Assembly: GCA_934515035.1 (NCBI GenBank)
Contig: CAKSXP010000138.1
Location: 1-5,287 of the forward strand
DNA length: 5,287 nt
Reading direction: 5' to 3'
Source: an uncultured Oscillospiraceae bacterium
Lineage (GTDB): Bacteria > Bacillota > Clostridia > Oscillospirales > Oscillospiraceae
The notes below the pieces were generated by a model that was not told where the DNA came from, did no database searches, and saw nothing but the letters and a program-made list of their open reading frames with translations. Shown piece by piece: positions 1 to 5,036 of this stretch (positions within the stretch are counted from its first letter, which is position 1; every line of letters begins with the position of its first letter). The position numbers and the translations under genes were made by a program.

Positions 1-775
1 ACAGGCTTTGAGCTTCCTCCGGCGTGAGGCCCTTTTTGATCTCCTCCCAGCAGAGCTTTGCCGCGGCAAGGCTGTGATTCCCGTCCCCGACGGCGAAAAC
101 CGCCGGCGCTTTGCCGGACGGACCGTACTTTTTTTCAAGCACGGCCGGGTCTCCCAGCGCGCCGACAAGTTCTTCTATCCTTTCGGCCTCTCGGCCGCTT
201 ATCCTGCGCCCTTTAAGACGGCCTCCGCCCTGCATGAGGTCGAAGTCATAGAGCTCCTCCCGCGCCGCCGTTTCCGCCGCGCGCATGACGCCGTCCTCCG
301 GATCGTCGATGAACACGATGGTATGCGGCATCTCCAGCGGTGCCTGCATACGCACCTTCACCCTCGCGGGAAGCCGTTCGGCCACAGTCCCCTCCGTGGC
401 GCGGACAGGCGATGACGAGCCGGGCGCATAGTCATAGGCCTCGATATCCAGCAGGCCGACGAGCCCGCGGCGCACGCCCCCTCCGGAAAGGGTCCGCTCG
501 ACATAGACAAGGGAATCCTCCAGCGTTCTGAACACGCCGTTTTCCAGATACCTACGCATATCGCCCGTTATATCCGCCGCCGCGCCGCGCTCCGTGCGCA
601 GCCACGCCTCCGGCAGCATCATGCGCAGGGACGACGGGGCTTCGCCCACGGTCTCTTCCACCTGCCGCCAATACTGCGGTTCGGAGGAGAACTGGTCGCA
701 CGCAACGACGCTCCAGGTCTCAAAATTTTCCCTCGGAATAAGTATATCCCCTTTTATGAATATCCTATCGGACAT
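1..775 (-). CDS. DUF1015 family protein, N-terminal 258 residues (3' end beyond window)
   Basis: An uninterrupted minus-strand frame runs from the ATG at 775-773 to the window edge and translates to 258 residues starting MSDRIFIKGDILIPRE. Hallmarks of the DUF1015 family are visible. The N-terminus has WSVVACDQFSSEPQYW (residues 21-36). A conserved block of the form YDYxxGSxSPVRATEGT lies near 114-130, followed by ERLPARVKVR, and GDGNHSLAAAK lies at 230-240. Family members are usually over 400 residues, so roughly a third or more is missing off the left edge. A Shine-Dalgarno AGGGAG (minus strand, 790-785) sits 9 nt before the ATG, which supports this start. The biochemical role of DUF1015 is not established; from memory it often neighbours serine-biosynthesis genes in clostridia, but that cannot be seen here. 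A strong terminator separates it from the NUDIX gene upstream, so it should have its own promoter in 776-887; I found no convincing one. It is probably unrelated to the catabolic operon. Confidence 0.9.
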   Translation of the reverse strand, partial: MSDRIFIKGDILIPRENFETWSVVACDQFSSEPQYWRQVEETVGEAPSSLRMMLPEAWLRTERGAAADITGDMRRYLENGVFRTLEDSLVYVERTLSGGGVRRGLVGLLDIEAYDYAPGSSSPVRATEGTVAERLPARVKVRMQAPLEMPHTIVFIDDPEDGVMRAAETAAREELYDFDLMQGGGRLKGRRISGREAERIEELVGALGDPAVLEKKYGPSGKAPAVFAVGDGNHSLAAAKLCWEEIKKGLTPEEAQSL

Positions 776-887
776 GGCAGCAGGCTCCCTGAAATAAAGT
801 TTTTCGTAATATGATATACTAGCACAACCGCTTAAAGCACGCAATGCCGGATTTTATTTTTGGAGCTTTTGCAGGCTTTCAGGGCAG

Positions 888-923
888 AAAAAGCGTCCCG
901 CCGGGACATATCCCGGCGGGACG
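888..923 (-). terminator. Strong Rho-independent terminator after the NUDIX gene
   Basis: A perfect 13-bp, almost all-GC stem pairs 894-906 with 911-923 around a 4-nt loop (907-910). On the minus strand it is followed by one C and then five T (892-888). It begins 5 nt after the NUDIX stop codon (929-931), so it ends the hxlR-NUDIX transcript. The opposite side lacks a comparable T-run, so it looks unidirectional. Confidence 0.93.
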
Positions 924-928
924 GCATA

Positions 929-1504
929 TCATTCGACCGTTGCAAGCACAGGCACGATGATCTGTGACCAGGTCTCCATTTTCGGCGACAGATCCCAGAG
1001 CTCCGAACGCCTGAGCCACAACCCTGCGAGCTTTTCCGTCTCCTTTACGCGCACCTCTCCGGACGTCGTCAGCGTATAGAAAAAGCCCAGATGCACGCTG
1101 CCGACTTCATTTGAATCATCGTTTATGACTCCACGCAGAGTAAGGTCGCCGAAGTCGGTCATATATACCTCCTCGCCGATCTCCCGGCGCAGGCCGTTCA
1201 TAAGCGAATCATCGTCGCCCGGATTGATATGCCCGCCGACGCCCAGCGAGATCATCCCGTGCAGGCGCGTCTCGCCGCCTCTGTTCAGCCGCGTTGTCGA
1301 AAACACCTGTGAGCCGCGGCAGATGGCCACATACGGTATGATCTGTTTATATTCGGGATGCTCCTCGGCAAAGGGCCGGGGCAGATACTCGTGCCGGCTC
1401 TCAACGACTCCGGCGATCTCCTTCTCACAGCCGGTTATAAGGCCGTTTTTTCCCTTTATATACGGAGCGAGAAGCTCCGTCTTTACGACAAGGACGTTTT
1501 CCAT
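929..1504 (-). CDS. NUDIX-fold hydrolase with a degenerate Nudix box
   Basis: This 191-residue protein carries a recognisable Nudix region at about residues 86-115: LGVGGHINPGDDDS, then REIGEE (107-112), which gives the R-E-U-x-E-E core with metal-binding E111 and E112. The box is not canonical. The first conserved Glu position is D99, the Gly expected 5 residues before it is Ile, and the Gly after EE is replaced (EEVYM). The N-terminal ~85 residues (GKNGLI, then KQIIPYVAICRG, then GGETRLHG) look like a distinctive bacterial NUDIX subfamily often loosely annotated as phosphoesterase. Substrate is unknown. The ATG is preceded by GGGGA 10 nt upstream, and this site lies inside the last codons of the HxlR gene, which ends only 6 nt before. 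The two are therefore co-transcribed and probably translationally coupled. No signal peptide is seen; cytoplasmic. The fold call is confident; the activity is not. Confidence 0.9.
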   Translation of the reverse strand: MENVLVVKTELLAPYIKGKNGLITGCEKEIAGVVESRHEYLPRPFAEEHPEYKQIIPYVAICRGSQVFSTTRLNRGGETRLHGMISLGVGGHINPGDDDSLMNGLRREIGEEVYMTDFGDLTLRGVINDDSNEVGSVHLGFFYTLTTSGEVRVKETEKLAGLWLRRSELWDLSPKMETWSQIIVPVLATVE

Positions 1505-1510
1505 ATACGC

Positions 1511-1927
1511 TTATTCCCCACTTTCGTAGTCGTATCCGAGAGCCGTCATGATATCGCCGAGCTCTTCGGTGTATTTTTCGCTTCTGTGGACGTCAAAGGC
1601 GTCGCGGTCGATCTCGATGCCCAGCTCGTACATACGCCGTATGCTCCATATGTACAGTGCGTCCAGCGCGGGTATGAGCTCTTCTCCGAGCGGCGTCAGC
1701 ACATACTCTACCTTCAGCGGTATGGTGTTGTACTGTATCCGCTCGACAAGTCCGTCGTCAGCCAGTTCCCTGAGCTGTTCGGCGAGCACCTTTTCGCTTA
1801 TCGGCAGGATCTTTCGCGTCTCGTTGAAGCGTATACAGCCATAGTTGTGGATATGGTGAAGTATCGTCATCTTCCATTTTCCGAAAAGGCATTTACGCAC
1901 ATAATGATATGGGTTCACACCCGGCAT
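1511..1927 (-). CDS. HxlR/DUF24-family winged-helix transcriptional regulator
   Basis: This 138-residue protein has the HxlR architecture. FGKWKMTILHHI (15-26) opens the winged-helix domain. RFNETRKILPISEKVLAEQL (33-52) spans the recognition region. LADDGLVER (55-63) leads into the wing, and KVEYVLTPLGEELIPALDAL (72-91) is the family's characteristic strand and C-terminal dimerisation helix. Family members bind palindromic operators as dimers, and several sense quinones, aldehydes or aromatics. The usual N-terminal 'CP' redox cysteine position is occupied by N5-P6 here; cysteines occur instead at 13 and 31. The start is well supported by AGGAGGTG ending 5 nt before the ATG. The gene is transcribed divergently from the SDR-dehydrogenase-cyclase-BKACE operon across a 206-bp spacer with two dyads. 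It is thus the likely autoregulated local repressor or activator of that operon, which is inference. The NUDIX gene follows 6 nt downstream. Confidence 0.95.
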   Translation of the reverse strand: MPGVNPYHYVRKCLFGKWKMTILHHIHNYGCIRFNETRKILPISEKVLAEQLRELADDGLVERIQYNTIPLKVEYVLTPLGEELIPALDALYIWSIRRMYELGIEIDRDAFDVHRSEKYTEELGDIMTALGYDYESGE

Positions 1928-1971
1928 ACCGGCACCTCCTCAGGCAGCTTTTGCGCTTGTCCGCACTGCCG

Positions 1972-1980
1972 ATTATAGCA
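1972..1980 (-). promoter_or_regulatory. Extended -10 promoter of the hxlR-NUDIX unit
   Basis: On the minus strand this reads TGCTATAAT, a perfect -10 hexamer preceded by the extended TGn element. At a 17-bp spacing the -35 position (2000-1995) reads TTTTCT, which is weak; extended -10 promoters tolerate that. Transcription would start near 1965, leaving a short leader before the hxlR ATG at 1927. Confidence 0.7.
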
Positions 1981-2025
1981 TATCGCGGGCGCGAAGAAAA
2001 GAGCCAGGTTACAAAAAAGTTAGTC

Positions 2026-2043
2026 ACTTACAATATTGTGTGT
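2026..2043. promoter_or_regulatory. Imperfect 18-bp palindrome, candidate HxlR operator
   Basis: ACTTACAAT is followed directly by ATTGTGTGT. The arms match as inverted repeats at 7 of 9 positions, with a perfect 10-bp core ACAATATTGT (2030-2039). From memory, HxlR/DUF24 regulators such as CatR and YodB use TTAC...GTAA-type half sites, which the left arm resembles. It lies about 60-80 bp upstream of the predicted hxlR start and about 90 bp before the SDR start codon. A second TTACAA copy lies at 2009-2014. Confidence 0.5.
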
Positions 2044-2044
2044 A

Positions 2045-2073
2045 TTGCATAAACAGCCGAAGTGGACTATGCT
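2045..2073 (+). promoter_or_regulatory. Possible promoter of the catabolic operon (weak match)
   Basis: TTGCAT (2045-2050) and TATGCT (2068-2073) are separated by 17 bp. Each hexamer matches consensus only moderately, and the -10 overlaps the left arm of the inverted repeat at 2063-2085. An alternative -10, TACAAT (2091-2096), is a better hexamer but has no -35, which would suit an activator-dependent promoter. The sequence does not decide between them. Confidence 0.3.
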
Positions 2074-2085
2074 GAATATAGTCCA
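2063..2085. promoter_or_regulatory. Perfect 8+8 bp inverted repeat, candidate operator of the catabolic operon
   Basis: TGGACTAT (2063-2070), a 7-nt spacer, then ATAGTCCA (2078-2085). The arms are exact reverse complements. No T-run follows it, and it lies 48 bp before the SDR start codon in an AT-rich promoter zone, so it looks like a protein-binding site rather than a terminator. Its inner ACTAT/ATAGT halves resemble the YodB-box style known for HxlR/DUF24 repressors (recalled, not checked). It overlaps the candidate promoter. Confidence 0.65.
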
Positions 2086-2120
2086 AATAATACAATATAG
2101 TATAGCTAATATTTGTTACA

Positions 2121-2125
2121 GGAGG
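2121..2125 (+). promoter_or_regulatory. Ribosome binding site that fixes the SDR start
   Basis: GGAGG lies 8 nt before the ATG at 2134. It lies downstream of an in-frame TTG at 2113, so that longer start would put the ribosome site inside the coding region. ATG 2134 is the start. Confidence 0.9.
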
Positions 2126-2133
2126 AAAAATCA

Positions 2134-2928
2134 ATGGTTCCCGTACAGAAAGATTTTGTAAACAACATGTTCTCCGTTGAGGGCAAGGTCGCTCTCGTCA
2201 CCGGCGCCACCGGCGCGCTGGGCTGCGTCCTCGCAAAGGGCTACGGCTACGCCGGTGCCAAGGTCTTTATGACCGGCCGCAACGAAGCCAAGCTCAAGGC
2301 TCTCGAGGAGGAGTTCAAGGCCGAGGGTATCGACTGCGCATACTATGTCGCCGACCCCGCCGTTGAGGAAGATGTCAAGGCCTGCATCGCCGCCTGCGTC
2401 GAGAAATACGGCGAGGTCAACATCCTTGCTATCTGCCACGGCTACAACAAGGTCCAGAACATTCTTGACCAGTCCGTCGAGGATTGGCAGAAGGTCATGG
2501 ACGCCGACTGCAAGAGCGTTTACATCGTCCTCAAGTATGTCGCCGAGCAGATGGTCAAGCAGGGCAAGGGCGGCAAGATGGTCGTCGTCACCTCCCAGCG
2601 CTCCAAGCGCGGCATGGCCGGCTACACCGGATACTGCACTTCCAAGGGCGGCGCGGACCTCATGGTCTCCAGCCTCGCCTGCGAGCTCTCCGCTCAGCAC
2701 CACATCAACGTCAACTCCCTCTGCCCGACTGTTTTCCGCAGCGAGCTGACCGAGTGGATGTTCGACCCCGAATCCGCCGTCTACCAGAACTTCCTCAAGC
2801 GCGAGCCCATCGGACGCCTGGCCGAGCCCTCCGATTTCGTCGGCTATGCTCTGTTCCTGTCCTCCGCCGCTTCCGACTTCATAACCGGCGCCAACTGCGA
2901 CTGCTCCGGTGGCTACCTCACCTGCTGA
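2134..2928 (+). CDS. SDR-family reductase, probable phloroglucinol reductase (PGR)
   Basis: A 264-residue classical short-chain dehydrogenase/reductase of normal family length. The Rossmann cofactor motif TGATGALG is at 23-30. TGRN (47-50) ends beta-2 with Arg49, which suggests NADP(H). The catalytic Ser is S154 and YCTSK (167-171) supplies Tyr167 and Lys171. INVNSLCPT (191-199) and [11 protein letters not shown] near the C-terminus complete the fold. Unusual substitutions are CHG (101-103) where NAG is typical, D125 at the catalytic-tetrad Asn position, and PT instead of PG at 198-199. Proposed reaction: NADPH-dependent reduction of phloroglucinol to dihydrophloroglucinol in the cytoplasm, the dearomatising first step. 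That assignment rests mainly on the cyclase, dehydrogenase and BKACE genes downstream; the SDR fold alone would not give it. It is the first gene of the operon, 25 nt before the next gene. Alternatives are another ketone or polyol dehydrogenase of the SDR family. Confidence 0.95.
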   Translation: MVPVQKDFVNNMFSVEGKVALVTGATGALGCVLAKGYGYAGAKVFMTGRNEAKLKALEEEFKAEGIDCAYYVADPAVEEDVKACIAACVEKYGEVNILAICHGYNKVQNILDQSVEDWQKVMDADCKSVYIVLKYVAEQMVKQGKGGKMVVVTSQRSKRGMAGYTGYCTSKGGADLMVSSLACELSAQHHINVNSLCPTVFRSELTEWMFDPESAVYQNFLKREPIGRLAEPSDFVGYALFLSSAASDFITGANCDCSGGYLTC

Positions 2929-2936
2929 TCTTGTAA

Positions 2937-2956
2937 AGGAGATGATGGCTGCTATG
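2937..2956 (+). promoter_or_regulatory. Crowded translation start of the dehydrogenase
   Basis: AGGAG (2937-2941) is followed at once by in-frame ATGs at 2942, 2945 and 2954. The first two are too close to the Shine-Dalgarno (0 and 3 nt); the third is 12 nt away, somewhat far. Family alignment places the dinucleotide-fold strand directly after MPIKN, favouring 2954, with 2945 as the fallback. Confidence 0.6.
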
Positions 2957-3880
2957 CCGATCAAAAACATCCTCATCGCCGGCGGCGGAATGATGGGCAA
3001 AAACATTGCCTTCGTTTTCACGTCCAATCCTGAGTTTCAGGTCGCCGTTTACGACCTCTACCAGACCGACGTTTACGCCGGGATACGCACAAACTGCGCG
3101 CAGCTTCTTGAAAAGGGCGTCATAACCGAAGCCGAGCTCGAGGAACGCCTGTCCCGCATCAGCTTCACGACCGATCTTGAAAGCGATCTCATAAAGAACG
3201 CCGACCTCGTTGTCGAGGCCGTTTTCGAGGATATGGCGATCAAGCAGGAGACCTTCGCAAAGCTGGAGGCGCGCTGCCGCAGGGATACCATCTTCTGCAC
3301 GAACTCTTCCGTCATGAGTCCGTCCCAGATCTCCGCAAAGCTCGAGCACCGCGAGCGCTTTGTCGGAACTCATTTCTGGAACCCCGGCCACCTCATCCCG
3401 CTGGTCGAGGTCATCAAGTCCGACGCCACCAGCGACGAGACCGCAAACACCGTCATGGAGGTCCTCGCCTCCGTCGGCAAGAAGCCCGTCCTCTGCAAAA
3501 AGGACGTTCCCGGCTTCATCGCGAACCGTATGCAGCACGCGCTCTGGCGCGAGGCTATTTCCATCGTCGAGCACGGCATCGCAGATGCAAAGACCGTTGA
3601 CGACGCCGTCAAATACAGCTTCGGCCTGCGCCTGCCCCAGCTCGGCCCGCTCGAAAACGCGGACATGGTCGGAACCGACCTGACCTACAACATCCACGAC
3701 TACATTCTCCGTGACCTTGAGGACAGCCACAGTCCCTCCCCCCTGCTCAAGCAGCTGCGCGACGAGGGCAAGATCGGCTTCAAGACCGGAGAGGGCTTCC
3801 AGAAGTGGACCGAGGAAGAGATCAGCCAGTCCAACGCCGACCTCAACGAATACCTTATCCGCATGCTCTACGGCAAATAA
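2954..3880 (+). CDS. 3-hydroxyacyl-CoA-dehydrogenase-family enzyme, probable 3-hydroxy-5-oxohexanoate dehydrogenase (HOHDH)
   Basis: 308 residues, the usual length of a single-function HAD-family enzyme. The N-terminal NAD domain has AGGGMMG (9-15) and Asp34 at the end of beta-2 (VAVYDLY), indicating NAD. Further marks are VVEAVFEDMAIK (86-97) and TNSSVMSPSQI (116-126). The catalytic His is H140 in GTHFWNPGHLIPLVEV, with its partner Glu at E152. VPGFIANR (185-192) and GPLENADMVGTD (231-242) mark the C-terminal domain. HFWNPGHLIPLVEV differs from the HFFNP-type motif of acyl-CoA enzymes and is closer to members acting on free hydroxy acids, such as carnitine or gulonate dehydrogenases. In this operon the likely reaction is NAD-dependent oxidation of (S)-3-hydroxy-5-oxohexanoate to triacetate, which the BKACE encoded downstream would cleave. 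The family call is secure; the substrate is inferred. Carnitine dehydrogenase is the main alternative. Confidence 0.95.
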   Translation: MPIKNILIAGGGMMGKNIAFVFTSNPEFQVAVYDLYQTDVYAGIRTNCAQLLEKGVITEAELEERLSRISFTTDLESDLIKNADLVVEAVFEDMAIKQETFAKLEARCRRDTIFCTNSSVMSPSQISAKLEHRERFVGTHFWNPGHLIPLVEVIKSDATSDETANTVMEVLASVGKKPVLCKKDVPGFIANRMQHALWREAISIVEHGIADAKTVDDAVKYSFGLRLPQLGPLENADMVGTDLTYNIHDYILRDLEDSHSPSPLLKQLRDEGKIGFKTGEGFQKWTEEEISQSNADLNEYLIRMLYGK

Positions 3881-3940
3881 GCCGTTTTCCTTAAGCAGAG
3901 AAATCACACAAGAAACATTTAATTTTGGAGGTAATCATTC

Positions 3941-4954
3941 ATGGGCAAGAAAGTTTTTGTTGACCTGACCCACCCCTTCGGAGCCGAAATCCCCCGCTGG
4001 CCCTATTTTGACAAGCCCGTCATCGACAACACCCACACGATGGCAAAGGGCGGCGTTCTGACCCAGAGCATCAAGTGCACCATGCACACCGGCACCCACT
4101 GCGACGCTCCCCGTCACGTCATGGAGTATGAATTCGACGGCCGCCGCGCCCGTTACACCCATGAGATGCCCGTTGACGCCTACACCGGCGAAGCCGTCGT
4201 TCTGAAGATCGACATCGAGCCCTGGGGCCTCATCACCGACAAGCATCTCGACGCTGCCTGCGAGAAGTACGGCATCAACCAGGCCGACCTTGAGGGCAAG
4301 ATCATCTGCCTGAACACCGGTATGCACCGCCTGTTCGACGACAGCAAGGCTTATTATCACTATGCCGCCGGCACCGGCGTTGAGGCTGGTAAGTGGTTCG
4401 TCAAGAACAAGGTAAAGTGCGTCGCCATGGACTCCCAGGCTCTTGACCACCCCCTGCACACCGCCATGGGCAACAATGGCATGACCCGCATGAACCTGCT
4501 GGGCGCCACCGGCAAGCCCATCACCGAGGAGTACAAGGAGCTGTTCGGCGAGGAAGCCTATGCCAAGTTCGACAAGTTCGAGTACATCCGCATCTTCGGT
4601 CAGGAAGCCTATGACGAGCTCTACGGCGATCTGGAGAACATCGGCGTCTGGGGCACTTGGGAACCCTGCCACAAGGAAATGCTCGGCCACGGCATCGTCG
4701 GCGTCGAGAACCTCGGCGGCGATCTGGACATGATCCCGGCCGGCACCTGGTTCCGCTTCAACTGCTTCCCCCTCCGCTGGTACATGGGCGACGGTTCCAT
4801 GGCCCGCTGCGTTGCCGAGATCGACGAGGACCTGCTCGTGAAGGGCGTTCCCGAGCGCACCTATGCCTACGGCGGCACCGGCTACGGCTTCTCCGAGGGC
4901 AACGGAGACAGCGGTCTTGAGTACATGCAGAAGCTCTTCAGCCGCAACAAATAA
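3941..4954 (+). CDS. Metal-dependent cyclase-family hydrolase, probable dihydrophloroglucinol cyclohydrolase (DPGC)
   Basis: 337 residues with the signature of the cyclase family (PF04199; kynurenine formamidase and isatin hydrolase relatives). HTGTHCDAPRH is at 49-59, with metal ligands H49, H53, D55 and H59. The C-terminal block GVENLGGDLDMIP (254-266) is followed by PLRWYMGDGSMARCVAEID (277-295). It is much longer than the roughly 210-260 residues usual for the family. The extra length lies mainly in a charged segment at about 190-245 and in a Gly/Tyr-rich tail after 305. Proposed role: hydrolytic C-C ring opening of dihydrophloroglucinol to 3-hydroxy-5-oxohexanoate, cytoplasmic and divalent-metal dependent. 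GGAGG lies 9 nt before the ATG, and the gap to the dehydrogenase is 60 nt with no terminator visible. All 16 Ile codons are ATC, suggesting strong expression. The nearest alternatives are kynurenine formamidase or another amide or lactone hydrolase, but no tryptophan-degradation genes are present. Confidence 0.94.
   Translation: MGKKVFVDLTHPFGAEIPRWPYFDKPVIDNTHTMAKGGVLTQSIKCTMHTGTHCDAPRHVMEYEFDGRRARYTHEMPVDAYTGEAVVLKIDIEPWGLITDKHLDAACEKYGINQADLEGKIICLNTGMHRLFDDSKAYYHYAAGTGVEAGKWFVKNKVKCVAMDSQALDHPLHTAMGNNGMTRMNLLGATGKPITEEYKELFGEEAYAKFDKFEYIRIFGQEAYDELYGDLENIGVWGTWEPCHKEMLGHGIVGVENLGGDLDMIPAGTWFRFNCFPLRWYMGDGSMARCVAEIDEDLLVKGVPERTYAYGGTGYGFSEGNGDSGLEYMQKLFSRNK
4544..4613 (+). repeat. Short imperfect direct repeat inside the cyclase gene
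   Basis: Two 19-bp copies (4544-4562 and 4595-4613) match at 17 positions and lie exactly 17 codons apart. Each encodes an FG-[EQ]-EAY motif, at residues 202-207 and 219-224. The repeat lies in the segment that makes this protein longer than typical family members, so it may record a small internal duplication or a repeated helix. Confidence 0.6.
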
Positions 4955-4977
4955 TTTTTATCGAAGCACACATTTTT

Positions 4978-5006
4978 GGGGGCGTTTGACATAAGCGCCC
5001 CCTTTT
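4978..5006 (+). terminator. Intra-operon intrinsic terminator or attenuator between cyclase and BKACE
   Basis: GGGGGCGTTT (4978-4987) pairs with AAGCGCCCCC (4993-5002), a 10-bp stem with one G-U pair and a 5-nt loop, followed by TTTT and CC. It begins 23 nt after the cyclase stop and ends 30 nt before the BKACE start. No promoter is visible between it and the BKACE gene. It probably causes partial termination, or protects the 3' end of the upstream mRNA, and so sets a lower level for the downstream gene. Confidence 0.8.
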
Positions 5007-5036
5007 CCAAAGCTATTCAAGAAAGGCGTGTCAAAA

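Noticed and set aside
8..415. Plus-strand open frames at 8-415, 340-531 and 594-797
   Set aside because: They lie antisense to the continuous DUF1015 frame on the minus strand, have no family motifs, and arise from GC-rich codon bias.
1358..1978. Plus-strand frame of 206 codons across the NUDIX and HxlR genes
   Set aside because: It runs antisense to both motif-bearing genes and has no family signature.
2113..2133. TTG start adding seven residues to the SDR
   Set aside because: It would place the GGAGG ribosome site inside the coding sequence; ATG 2134 has ideal spacing.
1928..2133. Riboswitch or T-box leader in the divergent spacer
   Set aside because: I saw no conserved aptamer core, T-box motif or terminator-antiterminator pair; the dyads are short and look like protein operators.
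2909..2953. GTG start for the dehydrogenase overlapping the SDR end
   Set aside because: The extra 15 residues precede the normal family N-terminus and have no ribosome site; the AGGAG at 2937-2941 lies inside that extension.
2131..3027. Long minus-strand frame of 298 codons opposite the SDR gene
   Set aside because: Composition is low-complexity Val/Gly/Asp/Leu typical of the antisense of a biased gene; the plus strand has full SDR motifs and a ribosome site.
2918..3907. Minus-strand frame of 329 codons opposite the dehydrogenase
   Set aside because: Antisense shadow; it has no recognisable domain, while the plus-strand frame has complete HAD-family motifs. The same applies to 3935-4690 opposite the cyclase.
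3941..4954. Kynurenine formamidase (KynB)
   Set aside because: It shares the family motif but is far longer and has no kynureninase or tryptophan dioxygenase gene nearby; oxygen-dependent tryptophan breakdown does not fit this context.
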